Source: Streptomyces sp. GS7 (GTDB lineage Bacteria; Actinomycetota; Actinomycetes; Streptomycetales; Streptomycetaceae). Taken from it: a stretch of 64,000 nt of DNA. The stretch's first letter is position 1. Every line of letters starts with the position of its first letter. Positions 51,920 through 60,701 of the stretch are shown here, in pieces. The translations under genes and the position numbers were made by a program. The stretch lies in assembly GCF_009834125.1 (NCBI RefSeq), contig NZ_CP047146.1, positions 1,171,501 to 1,235,500 on the forward strand. Reading direction: 5' to 3'. The notes below the pieces were generated by a model, which saw nothing but the letters and a program-made list of their open reading frames with translations, was not told the DNA's origin and searched no databases.

Positions 51920-51929
51920 GGTCTAGGCC
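51920..51929. promoter_or_regulatory. HutC-type operator candidate before the phosphonate operon
   Basis: GGTCTAGGCC, one base from the palindrome GGTCTAGACC typical of HutC/DasR-type sites, 77 bp upstream of the FAD oxidoreductase start. A GACCC 12 bp further on forms a wider imperfect repeat with GGGTC. Confidence 0.45.
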
Positions 51930-52005
51930 AACTTTGGACCCCTGTTCACCGTCCCGTCGCCGAACCGCCCCCCGCGGGCCACCCACCGCCGCGACCGTCT
52001 GGGGC

Positions 52006-53127
52006 ATGCGAGTCATAGTCGTCGGAGCCGGCGTGCTGGGAACCCTGCACGCCTGGCACGCAGTTGAACGAGGCCACGAAGTCCTGCACATCGAGCGGGA
52101 GGCCGAGGCCCGCGGCGCCTCGGTCCGCAACTTCGGGCAGATCTGGGTCAGCGGCCGGGCCGGCGGCGAGGAGCTGGCCACCGCACTCCGCGCCCGCGAA
52201 CTCTGGGAGGGCATCGGCGACCGCGTCCCCGGTGTCGGCTTCCGCGCCATCGGCTCGCTGACCGTCGTCCGCAACGACGCCGAACGCGCGGTCGCCGAGG
52301 CCGCCACCCGCCGCCCCGACGCCGACGACCGCGGCTACCGCCTCCTCGACGCCGAGCAGGCCCGCGCCGTCAACCCCGCCCTGCGCGGCGACTTCACCGG
52401 CGCCCTGTGGTGCGAACGGGACGCCGCCGTGGAACCCCGCGTCGCCCAACGCGCCCTGAAGGAAGCGCTGCTGGCGTCCGGCCGGTACACCTACCTCGGT
52501 GGGCGCGAGGTCCGCGAGGTGGTCGGGGAGCGCGCGGTCCGCGACGATCACGGCGACACCCATCACGGCGACGCGGTGGTCCTGTGCACCGGCGCCTGGC
52601 TCGGCGGCCTGGTCCGGGAACTCGTCCCCGACCTGCCGGTGCGCCGGGTACGCCTCCAGATGATGCAGACCGAACCGCTCGGCGAACCGCTCACCACCTC
52701 CGTCGCCGACGCCGACAGCTTCCGCTACTACCCCGCCTACCGCGGCGACGCCCTGGACGCCCTCAACGCCGGCCAGGCCCAGACCCCGACCGCCGCCGCG
52801 CACAAGATGCAGCTGCTGATGGTCCAGCGCGCCGACGGCGGACTGACCATCGGCGACACCCACGAATACCGGGCGCCGTTCGCCTTCGACACCGTCGAGG
52901 AGCCCTACGAGCACCTCACCGGTGTCGTCGAGACGATCCTCGGCCGCCCGCTGCCCCGCATCCGCCACCGCTGGGCCGGGGTCTACGCCCAGTGCACGGA
53001 CACCACCCGCGTCGTCCACCGCCAGCAGGTCCGCGACGGCGTCTGGCTGGTCACCGGGCCCGGCGGACGCGGTATGACCTGCTCCCCGGCCATCGCCGAA
53101 ACCACCGCGAACGAACTGGGATGGTGA
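52006..53127 (+). CDS. FAD-dependent oxidoreductase of phosphonate loci (TIGR03364-like)
   Basis: A 373-aa DAO-fold flavoenzyme. The ADP-binding GAGVLGTLHAWHAVERG begins near residue 7, and the C-terminal FAD motif is VTGPGGRGMTCSPAIAE. Family members sit with phosphonatase genes and are thought to oxidise 2-aminoethylphosphonate or its N-methyl form to phosphonoacetaldehyde. ATG 52006 starts MRVIVVGAG; upstream in-frame codons are unlikely. It overlaps the hydrolase gene. Confidence 0.87.
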   Translation: MRVIVVGAGVLGTLHAWHAVERGHEVLHIEREAEARGASVRNFGQIWVSGRAGGEELATALRARELWEGIGDRVPGVGFRAIGSLTVVRNDAERAVAEAATRRPDADDRGYRLLDAEQARAVNPALRGDFTGALWCERDAAVEPRVAQRALKEALLASGRYTYLGGREVREVVGERAVRDDHGDTHHGDAVVLCTGAWLGGLVRELVPDLPVRRVRLQMMQTEPLGEPLTTSVADADSFRYYPAYRGDALDALNAGQAQTPTAAAHKMQLLMVQRADGGLTIGDTHEYRAPFAFDTVEEPYEHLTGVVETILGRPLPRIRHRWAGVYAQCTDTTRVVHRQQVRDGVWLVTGPGGRGMTCSPAIAETTANELGW

Positions 53128-53873
53128 GCCAGTTGACACCCCGTCCGACCCCCACCGCGCACGACCGGGACGCCGTCCGGCTGGCCGTCCTCGACATGGC
53201 CGGCACCACCGTCGCCGACGACGGCCTGGTGGAGCAGGCGTTCGACGCCGCCGCCCGGCACATGGGCGTCGAGCCGGGCAGCCCCGCCCACGCCGAGCAA
53301 CTCGCCTACGTACGGGCCACCATGGGCGAATCCAAGATCTCCGTCTTCCGGCACCTCTTCGCCGCCCCCGACGGCGACCCCGGTGCCACCGAGGACGCCG
53401 CCCGCCGCGCCAACCGCGCCTTCGAGACGGCCTACGGCGACCTGGTCGACGACGGCAGGATCGCCCCCCTCCCCGGCGCCCGCGAGGCCATCGAGACCCT
53501 CTGGCAGGCCGGCCGCACCGTCGTGCTGACCACCGGCTTCGCCCGCGTCACCCAGGACGCGATCCTCGACGCCCTGGGCTGGCGCGACCTGGCCGCGCTG
53601 ACCCTGTGCCCCGCCGACGCCGGCGGCCGCGGCCGCCCCTACCCCGACATGGTGCTCACCGCCCTGCTCCGCACCGGCGCCGCCGCCGACGTACGGCAGA
53701 TCGCGGTGGCCGGCGACACCTCCTACGACATGATCGCCGGTCGCCGCAGCGGCGCCTCGGTCGTCGCCGGCGTGCTGACAGGGGCACACGAGGCGGCGCA
53801 ACTGGAGGCCGCCGGCGCCACCCACGTCCTCGGGTCGGTCGCCGAACTGCCCGCGCTGCTGGGGGTGGTGTGA
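53121..53873 (+). CDS. phosphonatase-like HAD hydrolase
   Basis: A 250-aa HAD enzyme. LDMAGTTVADDG carries the nucleophile Asp and the AGTT typical of phosphonoacetaldehyde hydrolases; GESKISVFRHLF holds a lysine in the cap region; VAGDTSYDMIAGR is the acidic end motif. It would split phosphonoacetaldehyde into acetaldehyde and phosphate. Start at ATG 53121 or GTG 53124; both overlap the previous stop. Confidence 0.87.
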   Translation: MVSQLTPRPTPTAHDRDAVRLAVLDMAGTTVADDGLVEQAFDAAARHMGVEPGSPAHAEQLAYVRATMGESKISVFRHLFAAPDGDPGATEDAARRANRAFETAYGDLVDDGRIAPLPGAREAIETLWQAGRTVVLTTGFARVTQDAILDALGWRDLAALTLCPADAGGRGRPYPDMVLTALLRTGAAADVRQIAVAGDTSYDMIAGRRSGASVVAGVLTGAHEAAQLEAAGATHVLGSVAELPALLGVV

Positions 53874-53874
53874 G

Positions 53875-55023
53875 ATGCCCGCCCCCACCGCCGCCCCCGC
53901 CCGCCCCGGCGCGCCCGCCACCGCTCCGGCCTGCGGCATCCGCTTCGACGACGTCACCGTCGGCTACGGCCCACACGGCGGGCACGGTGAGAACACTGTC
54001 CTCGACTCCTTCGACCTCACCGTCGAACCCGGCGAGGTGATGGCCCTCCTCGGCCCGTCCGGCTCCGGCAAGACCACCGCGCTGCGGGCCGTCGCCGGCT
54101 TCGTCCGGCCGGTGCGCGGCCGGGTGCTGATCGGCGGCCGGGACGTCACCGACCTCCCGCCGTACAAGCGCGGCATCGGCATGGTCGTCCAGCAGTACGC
54201 GCTGTTCCCGCACATGAAGGTCGCCGAGAACGTCGCCTTCGGACTCAAGGCGCGCAAGACGCCCCGCGCCGAGATCCCCGGCCGGGTCGCCGAGGCACTG
54301 GAGATGACCGGCATGGCCGGCTACGCCGCCCGGCACCCCCGGGAGCTGTCCGGCGGCCAGCAGCAGCGCGTCGCCATCGCCCGCGCGCTCGCCATCCGAC
54401 CCCGCGTCCTGCTGCTGGACGAACCGCTGTCCGCGCTCGACGCCCGGCTCCGCTCCGACATGCTCGCCGAACTCGCCCGCCTGCACCGCGAGTTGCCCGA
54501 CGTCACCATCCTCTACGTCACCCACGACCAGGTCGAGGCGCTGACCCTGGCCGACCGGATCGCCGTCCTGGACAACGCCCGGCTGCGCGACTGCGGCACC
54601 CCGCAGCAGCTCTACCGCAGCCCGCGCACCGAGTTCACCGCCTCGTTCGTGGGCACCGCGAACCTGCTGCCGGTGACCGTACGCGACGGCGGGGCGGACT
54701 TCGCCGGCCGGCCGCTGACCGTTCCTGTCGGCGAGGCCGCCTCTGGAGCCACCGCCACCCTCTGCGTCCGCCCGCACCTCGTCGGCCTCGGCCCGAGCCC
54801 GGCGCCCGGCGGCAACACCCTGCACGGCACGGTCACCGAGATCCAGTGGCGCGGTGCCACCCACCGGCTGTACGTCGCGGCCCACGGCCACCGGATCATG
54901 GCCGACGTCCGCGAACTGCGCGAACCCCCGGCGCCCGGCACCGAGATCGCCCTGCACTTCGCCCCGGAGGACGCCGTCCTCATCCCGGCGGGCCTCGTGG
55001 CGGACGGGGCGCCGCATGCCTGA
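53875..55023 (+). CDS. phnT: 2-aminoethylphosphonate ABC importer ATPase
   Basis: A 382-aa ATPase of the putrescine/iron/phosphonate type. Walker A GPSGSGKTT, Q-loop VVQQYALFPHMK, signature LSGGQQQR, Walker B LLLDEPLSALD, and a C-terminal TOBE-like domain (about 290-370). It is one base after the hydrolase stop and overlaps the first permease by 8 bp. Substrate assignment rests on the neighbouring catabolic genes. Confidence 0.85.
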   Translation: MPAPTAAPARPGAPATAPACGIRFDDVTVGYGPHGGHGENTVLDSFDLTVEPGEVMALLGPSGSGKTTALRAVAGFVRPVRGRVLIGGRDVTDLPPYKRGIGMVVQQYALFPHMKVAENVAFGLKARKTPRAEIPGRVAEALEMTGMAGYAARHPRELSGGQQQRVAIARALAIRPRVLLLDEPLSALDARLRSDMLAELARLHRELPDVTILYVTHDQVEALTLADRIAVLDNARLRDCGTPQQLYRSPRTEFTASFVGTANLLPVTVRDGGADFAGRPLTVPVGEAASGATATLCVRPHLVGLGPSPAPGGNTLHGTVTEIQWRGATHRLYVAAHGHRIMADVRELREPPAPGTEIALHFAPEDAVLIPAGLVADGAPHA

Positions 55024-55996
55024 ACACCAGCCCCGCACCCACCCCCGCCGCACCGCGGCCCTCTGGGCGCTGCCGCCGGCCGCCGCCCTCGGCCTGGTCT
55101 TCCTCTACCCGCTCGCCCTGGTGGTGGCCCAGTCCGTCACCCCCGAGAACGGCGCGGCTGCCTCCACCGCCCCCTACGCCGCCGTCCTCGCCACGGCCTC
55201 CTTCCAGGGCGCGCTCGCCACCACCGTGCTCCTCGCGGCCGGCGCCACCCTCGGCGCGCTGCTGCTCGGCCTCGCGCTCTCCCTCGTCATCGCCTTCGTC
55301 CCGTTCCCCGGCGGCCGGGCCCTGGCCCGCTTCATCGACGTCTTCCTGGCCTTCCCGTCCTTCCTGATCACCCTCGCCCTGCTGTTCCTCTACGGCACCG
55401 CCGGCATCGCCAACGGCCTGTGGACGGACCTCACCGGCGCCGCCCACGGCCCGCTGGACTTCCTGCACACCCCGTGGGGCGTCCTGCTGGCCGAGGTCAC
55501 CTACTTCACGCCGTTCGTGATGCGCCCCCTGCTCGCCGCGTTCTCCCAGGTGGAGACCGGCCAGCTGGAGGCCGCCGCCTGCCTGGGCGCGCGGCCGTGG
55601 CGCATCGTGCGGACGGTGATCCTCCCGGAGGCGCTGCCCTCACTCGCGGCCGGCGGGGCGCTCGTCCTCGTCCTGAGCCTCAACGAGTTCGGGATCGTCC
55701 TGTTCACCGGCGCCAAGAACGTCGTCACCCTGCCGGTGCTCGTCTACAGCAAGGCGATCCTCGACGGCGACTACACCGGCGCCTGCGTCGTCGCGGTCGT
55801 CAACGTCGCGCTGTCCGCCGCGCTCTACGCCCTCTACCGGACGGCCGTCTCCCGTACCGCCGCCGGCCGGGGCACCTCCCGCACCGCCCGGCCCCGCACC
55901 GGCCCGGACCGGGCCACCGGCGACCGAACCGCCACCGGCCGCCCCCGCACGGACACCCCCACCCGCACCGGAGCCGCCCACCATGCTCGTGCCTAG
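55016..55996 (+). CDS. phnU: 2-aminoethylphosphonate ABC importer permease 1
   Basis: A 326-aa permease with six helices and the EAA loop LEAAACLGARPWRIVRTVIL. An Arg/Thr/Pro-rich tail of about 45 residues follows the last helix, longer than usual. It overlaps both neighbours (8 and 14 bp). Confidence 0.83.
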   Translation: MPEHQPRTHPRRTAALWALPPAAALGLVFLYPLALVVAQSVTPENGAAASTAPYAAVLATASFQGALATTVLLAAGATLGALLLGLALSLVIAFVPFPGGRALARFIDVFLAFPSFLITLALLFLYGTAGIANGLWTDLTGAAHGPLDFLHTPWGVLLAEVTYFTPFVMRPLLAAFSQVETGQLEAAACLGARPWRIVRTVILPEALPSLAAGGALVLVLSLNEFGIVLFTGAKNVVTLPVLVYSKAILDGDYTGACVVAVVNVALSAALYALYRTAVSRTAAGRGTSRTARPRTGPDRATGDRTATGRPRTDTPTRTGAAHHARA

Positions 55997-56780
55997 CGCG
56001 TCCGCCCGACGGGCCGTGTGGGCGGCCTTCTTCCTCCTCTTCCTGCCCGTCTTCGCCCTCCCGCTCCTGGTGATCGCCGCCGCCTCCTTCGCCGCCGACT
56101 GGAGCGGCGCCCTCCCCTCCCACCTCACCCTGACCAACTATCAGGACATCGCGCAGGGCAGCGCCCCCACCGCCCTGCTCACCAGCGTCCTGACCGCCCT
56201 CGCCGCCGGCGCCGCCGCCCTCGTCATCGGCACCTGGGCCGCGCTCGCCGCCGAAAGACTCGGCCGCCGCGCCCGCCGCCTGCTCGACACCCTCTTCCTC
56301 CTCCCCGTCGCCGTCCCCTCCGTCGTCGTCGGCCTCTCCCTCCTCGTCGCCTTCTCCCGGCCCCCGTTCCTCCTCAACGGCACCCCGCAGATCGTGATCA
56401 CCGCCCACACCGTGCTGGTCACCGCCTTCGCCCACCAGTCCGTGACCGCCGCACTCGGCCGCCTCGACCCTGCCTACGAGCAGAGCGCCGCCGGTCTCGG
56501 CGCCCGCCCCTCGTACGTCCTGTGGCGGGTCAAGCTGCCGCTGCTCCTGCCGTCCCTCACCGCGGCCGCCGGCCTGTGCTTCGCCCTCTCCATGGGCGAG
56601 TTGAGCGCCACGATGATGCTCTACCCCCCGGACTGGATGTCGCTGCCCGTCCAGATCTTCGCGGCCACCGACCGCGGCTCCCTCTTCACCGGCGCCGCGC
56701 TGGCCGTCGCCCTGATGGCCACCACCCTGCTCGTCCTCGCCGGCGTCGCCCGCATCCGCACCAGGGCCGGCTACCGCTGA
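55983..56780 (+). CDS. phnV: 2-aminoethylphosphonate ABC importer permease 2
   Basis: A 265-aa permease with six helices; EAA-type loop YEQSAAGLGARPSYVLWRVK. ATG 55983 lies 14 bp inside the previous gene. It pairs with permease 1 to form the channel. Confidence 0.83.
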   Translation: MLVPSASARRAVWAAFFLLFLPVFALPLLVIAAASFAADWSGALPSHLTLTNYQDIAQGSAPTALLTSVLTALAAGAAALVIGTWAALAAERLGRRARRLLDTLFLLPVAVPSVVVGLSLLVAFSRPPFLLNGTPQIVITAHTVLVTAFAHQSVTAALGRLDPAYEQSAAGLGARPSYVLWRVKLPLLLPSLTAAAGLCFALSMGELSATMMLYPPDWMSLPVQIFAATDRGSLFTGAALAVALMATTLLVLAGVARIRTRAGYR

Positions 56781-56858
56781 CCCTTGCCCCCCAAGCTCCC
56801 CCCCACGCCCCCCCGCACCGCCCCAACTCCCCTCCTCACCACAGGAGTCACCCACACC

Positions 56859-57941
56859 ATGACCCCGCGCCCCCGCCCCCGCCCCGTACGCCCCGCCCTC
56901 ACCGCCGGCACCGCCGCCCTCGTCCTCGCCGGCACCCTCACCGCCTGCGGTACCGGCTCCTCCGCCGACCCCGACGCCAAGGAGATCACCGTCTACAGCG
57001 CCGACGGCCTCAAGAGCGAAAAGGGCGACGGCTTCTACGACAAGGTCTTCAAGGACTTCGAGAAGCAGACCGGCATCAAGGTCGACTACGTCGAGTCCGG
57101 CTCCGGCGCCGCCGTCCAGCGCCTGGCCCGCGAGCGCTCCAACACCAAGGCCGACGTCGTCGTCACCCTGCCCCCCTTCATCCAACAGGCCGACGACAAG
57201 GGACTGTTGGACGTCTACCGCCCCCAGGGCTCCGACAAGGTCGCCGCCGCGGACAAGGACCCCAACGGCAGATGGACCTCCGTCGTCAACAACTACTTCT
57301 GCTTCATCTACAACAAGAAGGAACTCCCGCAGCCCCCGGCCACCTGGCAGGACCTCACCGACCACCGCTTCGCCGGCAAGCTCCAGTACTCCACTCCGGG
57401 CGTCGCCGGCGACGGCACCGCCGTCGTCATCAAGGCCCTGCACGACTTCGGCGGCCAGGGCCCGGCCATGGACGCCCTCAAGAAGCTCCAGGCCAACAAC
57501 GTCGGCCCGTCCTCCTCCACCGGCCAGCTCGCCCCCAAGGTCGACAAGGGCGAACTCCTCGTCGCCAACGGCGATGTGCAGATGAACTACGCCAACATGA
57601 AGTCCATGCCCCAGCAGGGCATCTTCTTCCCCGCCGCCGCACCCGGCGCCAAGCCCGCCACCTTCGCCCTCCCCTACGCCGCCGGCCTGGTCAAGAACGC
57701 CCCGCACGCCGCCAACGCCAAGAAGTTCCTCGACTACCTCCTCAGCACCCCCGTCCAGGAGGAGGTCTCCGCCATCGGCGGCGGCTTCACCTCCCGCACC
57801 GACCTCAAGCCCACCGACCCCAACGCCACCGCCCTCGCCAAGATCATGAACGGTGTGCAGATCTTCCAGCCCGACTGGAACGACATCGACAAGAACCTCG
57901 ACACCTACGTCAACGCCTGGAAGACCGCCACCGGCAGCTGA
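56859..57941 (+). CDS. phnS: 2-aminoethylphosphonate substrate-binding lipoprotein
   Basis: A 360-aa binding protein. Lipobox LTAC (Cys30) after a Pro/Arg-rich signal peptide, then a type-2 periplasmic fold like iron(III)/putrescine binding proteins (ITVYSADGLKSEKGDGFYD, VVNNYFCFIYNKKEL, WQDLTDHRFAGKLQYSTPG). ACAGGAG lies 11 nt before the ATG. It captures the phosphonate at the outer face for the ABC importer. Confidence 0.85.
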   Translation: MTPRPRPRPVRPALTAGTAALVLAGTLTACGTGSSADPDAKEITVYSADGLKSEKGDGFYDKVFKDFEKQTGIKVDYVESGSGAAVQRLARERSNTKADVVVTLPPFIQQADDKGLLDVYRPQGSDKVAAADKDPNGRWTSVVNNYFCFIYNKKELPQPPATWQDLTDHRFAGKLQYSTPGVAGDGTAVVIKALHDFGGQGPAMDALKKLQANNVGPSSSTGQLAPKVDKGELLVANGDVQMNYANMKSMPQQGIFFPAAAPGAKPATFALPYAAGLVKNAPHAANAKKFLDYLLSTPVQEEVSAIGGGFTSRTDLKPTDPNATALAKIMNGVQIFQPDWNDIDKNLDTYVNAWKTATGS

Positions 57942-57967
57942 CGGCCGACCCCGCTCCTCCTCACGCC

Positions 57968-58007
57968 CCCGGTGATCACCGGGCCACATCCCCGGTGATC
58001 ACCGGGG
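57968..58007 (+). repeat. twin palindromes after the phosphonate operon
   Basis: CCCGGTGATCACCGGG (57968-57983) and CCCCGGTGATCACCGGGG (57990-58007), both loopless palindromes sharing the same centre, 26 bp after the substrate-binding-protein stop. They could act as a terminator by pairing with each other, or as a protein-binding site. Confidence 0.7.
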
Positions 58008-58209
58008 TCACCCGGCCGCCTACTGACTTAGGCTGGGGCCCGTCGGCCATCCGTACGAGACATGGATCACGTCCCCGCGCACACCGGCCGCGTCACCCCG
58101 TGACCGGCGGCGGCCCGTGAACCGTGACCGTGCCCCGCCAGCGGAACCGGCCGACGCCCTGGCCAGCCCCTGGCCAGCCCTGGTCAACACGCACGGCAGG
58201 AGTCCGGAA

Positions 58210-58989
58210 GTGGCAGAGCGCAAGCCGATCGAGTCATGGCTCACCGACATGGACGGCGTGCTGATGCACGAAGGCGTCCCCGTCCCCGGCGCCGACGCCT
58301 TCATCAAGCGGCTCCGCGAATCGGGCAAGCCCTTCCTCGTCCTGACCAACAACTCCATCTACACCCCGCGCGACCTGCACGCCCGCCTCAACCGCATCGG
58401 CCTCGACGTCCCCTGGGAGTCCATCTGGACCTCCGCGCTGGCCACCGCCCAGTTCCTCGACGACCAGCGCCCCGGCGGCACCGCCTACGTCATCGGCGAG
58501 GCCGGCCTCACCACCGCCCTGCACGACATCGGCTACATCCTCACCGACCACGCACCCGACTACGTCGTCCTCGGCGAGACCCGCACCTACAGCTTCGAGG
58601 CCCTCACCAAGGCCATCCGGCTGATCAACAACGGCGCCCGCTTCATCGCCACCAACCCCGACGAGACCGGCCCGTCACGGGAGGGCGCGCTGCCCGCGAC
58701 CGGATCGGTGGCCGCACTGATCACCAAGGCCACCGGCGTCGAACCGTACTTCGTCGGCAAGCCCAACCCGCTGATGATGCGCCACGCCCTCAACGCCATC
58801 GGCGCCCACTCCGAGACCTCCGCCATGATCGGCGACCGCATGGACACCGACGTCGTCGCCGGCCTGGAAGCGGGCATGGAGACCTTCCTCGTCCTCACCG
58901 GCCTCACCCGCCCTGGGGACGTCGAACGGCACCCCTTCCGTCCCTCCCGCGTCGTCGACTCGATCGCGGACCTGGTGGACCTGGTCTGA
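58210..58989 (+). CDS. HAD-IIA family phosphatase (NagD-like)
   Basis: A 259-aa phosphatase. Nucleophile motif LTDMDGVLMHEG, FLVLTNNS, FVGKPNPLMMRHAL with the catalytic Lys, and GDRMDTDVVAGLEAG. The large C2A cap is present. GTG 58210 is chosen for the AGGAG 7 nt upstream; earlier in-frame ATG 58117 lacks one. Likely acts on nucleotides or small phosphate esters. It may be independent of the phosphonate operon. Confidence 0.9.
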   Translation: MAERKPIESWLTDMDGVLMHEGVPVPGADAFIKRLRESGKPFLVLTNNSIYTPRDLHARLNRIGLDVPWESIWTSALATAQFLDDQRPGGTAYVIGEAGLTTALHDIGYILTDHAPDYVVLGETRTYSFEALTKAIRLINNGARFIATNPDETGPSREGALPATGSVAALITKATGVEPYFVGKPNPLMMRHALNAIGAHSETSAMIGDRMDTDVVAGLEAGMETFLVLTGLTRPGDVERHPFRPSRVVDSIADLVDLV

Positions 58990-59146
58990 CCCGGCAGGTC
59001 CGGAGCGGGGGAGGGGCCGAACCCGGCACACCCCCGCCCGGCGGCCGGCCCCACCGCCCCCGCCCACCCGAACGGCGCACCACCGCCCCGCCCCGGATGC
59101 GCCCGGCCGCGCACGGGCGGACCTTCGGAGTATCCGGAGGTGCACC

Positions 59147-59515
59147 ATGCGCTCACCGCAACTCACGCTCTGCGCCGCGGTCGCCGCATGCGCGGTGACG
59201 ACGGCGCCCGCCCACACCGACGACGAACGCGGCGCCAGGACCGCCCAGGTCGCCGTCACCCCCGCCCCGGCCGCGCGTCCGGCCCTCGCCCCCGCCACCA
59301 CCCCGGCCCACCCGGCCGAGGGCCCGGCACGGCCGCCCCGCCCGGCGACCGCCCCCAGCGCCCAGCCCGCCGCCGCGCACCGCGAACTCAGCAGCACCTC
59401 CGCCGTCACCCTGGTCCTGGCAGGCGGCGCCATCCTCGTCATCGCCGGCCAACTGCTGCGCCTGCGGCTCCGCCTGCGACGTGAACGCCAGGGGAGCAGC
59501 GGTGTCGAGGAGTGA
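59147..59515 (+). CDS. small surface protein with C-terminal membrane anchor
   Basis: A 122-aa protein with a signal peptide (LTLCAAVAACAVTTAPAHT), a Pro/Ala-rich middle of about 55 residues, and a C-terminal helix (VTLVLAGGAILVIAGQLL) followed by a basic tail (RLRLRLRRER). There is no clear LPxTG-type motif before the helix. GGAGGTG precedes ATG 59147. It overlaps the sortase-like gene, suggesting they function together. Confidence 0.75.
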   Translation: MRSPQLTLCAAVAACAVTTAPAHTDDERGARTAQVAVTPAPAARPALAPATTPAHPAEGPARPPRPATAPSAQPAAAHRELSSTSAVTLVLAGGAILVIAGQLLRLRLRLRRERQGSSGVEE

Positions 59516-60392
59516 ACCCACGCGCCGGGCCCCCCGCGAAGAACGGGAGGGCCGAGCGCTCCGGGAGAACGGAAAGCCCGAACACCGGAGACCGGAGCCC
59601 GGGAGGCAGGAGCACCAGAGCCACGAGAACGGAAAGGCGGAACACCGGAAGACGGCCGGCTCCGGCATCCGCCCCAACCTCCTCATCGGCGCCACCTGGG
59701 CCGCGCTGCTGCTGACGCTCTGGCTCTGCGACGGCCGCGACCTCGCCGGCGGCAGCATGGCCCAGCTCCCCACCACCGGAGACATCGCCGCCGTCGGCCG
59801 CCCCCACGCCCGGCCCCCGGCACCCGCCCGCCACCGGGTCGCCGCCGCCCCCGCCGCCGAACCGACCCGGATCACCATCGCCGCCCTCGGCCTCCGGGCC
59901 GCCATCGCCGCCCGCGGCCGGGACGGGAACGGCGTGCTGACCCCGGTGGCCTCGTCTCCGTCCGGCCCGCCCGCCCACGTCGGCCCACCCGCCCCCATCG
60001 GCTGGTACGCCGCAGGCCCCCGCCCCGGCGAACCCGGCGCCGCCGTCCTCACCACCGGCCCGGACTCCCGCACCACCGACCCCACCGACCCCGCGGACCT
60101 CCCGCACGGCACCCCGCGGGCCGCCCGGCACCGGCTGACCGGCATCAGACCCGGGGACCGCATCGACATCCAGCGCTCCGACGGCACCACCGCCCAGTTC
60201 ACCGTCGAAGAAATCCAGGTCTACGACCTCGACCGCCTCACCGCCCACACGGCATACACCGCCCACCGACCCGGCCGCTCCGAACTCCGGCTGATCACCC
60301 ACGTCCCCGCCGGCAACGCCGCGCGCGGCCACCCCGCCCCGGTCGTGATCTCGGCCTACCTCTCCGGCATCCGCCCCGCCCCCCACACGTAG
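59502..60392 (+). CDS. class F sortase-like protein, catalytic residues missing
   Basis: A 296-aa protein: charged low-complexity N-terminus (about 1-55), one transmembrane helix (LLIGATWAALLLTLWLC), a linker, then a sortase-like beta barrel (TRITIAALGLRAAIAARGRD, PIGWYAAGPRPGEPG, LTGIRPGDRIDIQRSDGT). The usual GHxD histidine region reads VLTTGPDSR, and the LxTC cysteine motif reads LRLITHVPAG. Both catalytic residues therefore seem absent, so it is probably not an active transpeptidase. GTG 59502 preferred. Confidence 0.8.
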   Translation: MSRSEPTRRAPREEREGRALRENGKPEHRRPEPGRQEHQSHENGKAEHRKTAGSGIRPNLLIGATWAALLLTLWLCDGRDLAGGSMAQLPTTGDIAAVGRPHARPPAPARHRVAAAPAAEPTRITIAALGLRAAIAARGRDGNGVLTPVASSPSGPPAHVGPPAPIGWYAAGPRPGEPGAAVLTTGPDSRTTDPTDPADLPHGTPRAARHRLTGIRPGDRIDIQRSDGTTAQFTVEEIQVYDLDRLTAHTAYTAHRPGRSELRLITHVPAGNAARGHPAPVVISAYLSGIRPAPHT

Positions 60393-60580
60393 CCGGCCCG
60401 CACCCCGCTCACCACCGCACACCCACGCCGCGCACGCACCCAAGCCCCGAGAGCACGGACACCGGAGAGCGCACACATCCGCAGCGCGGACACCGAGACC
60501 GCAGACACAAGCCGCGGGCGCGGGCGGGGGACCGAGGGCGCGTACAAACCCTCGGAGCGCGGGCGGGGCCCGAGAGAGCA

Positions 60581-60621
60581 CACAAAAAACTGAGGCCCCC
60601 CGCAATGCGAGGGGCCTCAGT
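60581..60621 (-). terminator. intrinsic terminator of tRNA-Lys
   Basis: Arms ACTGAGGCCCC / GGGGCCTCAGT with, on the minus strand, GTTTTTTG directly after. Classic rho-independent form just downstream of the tRNA. Confidence 0.9.
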
Positions 60622-60627
60622 CCTACG

Positions 60628-60701
60628 TGCGCCGCCAGGGACTCGAACCCCGGACCCGCTGATTAAGAGTCAGCTGCTCTAACCAACTGAGCTAGCGGCG
60701 C
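60628..60701 (-). tRNA. tRNA-Lys (anticodon CUU)
   Basis: A 74-nt tRNA. The acceptor stem pairs GCGCCGC with GCGGCGC, D-arm AGCTCAGTTGGTTAGAGC, anticodon arm CTGACTCTTAATCAG giving CUU, and T-arm GGTTCGAGTCC. CCA is not encoded. It has its own terminator. Confidence 0.96.

Noticed and set aside
55800..57989. Long minus-strand open frame (729 codons) antisense to the phosphonate transporter genes
   Set aside because: Gly/Glu/Val-rich translation without domains; the opposing genes are clear ABC components with overlaps.
60393..60588. CRISPR-like array of short repeats before tRNA-Lys
   Set aside because: The GCGGACACCGAG-like units are degenerate, unevenly spaced and lack spacers of constant size; better seen as low-complexity drift.
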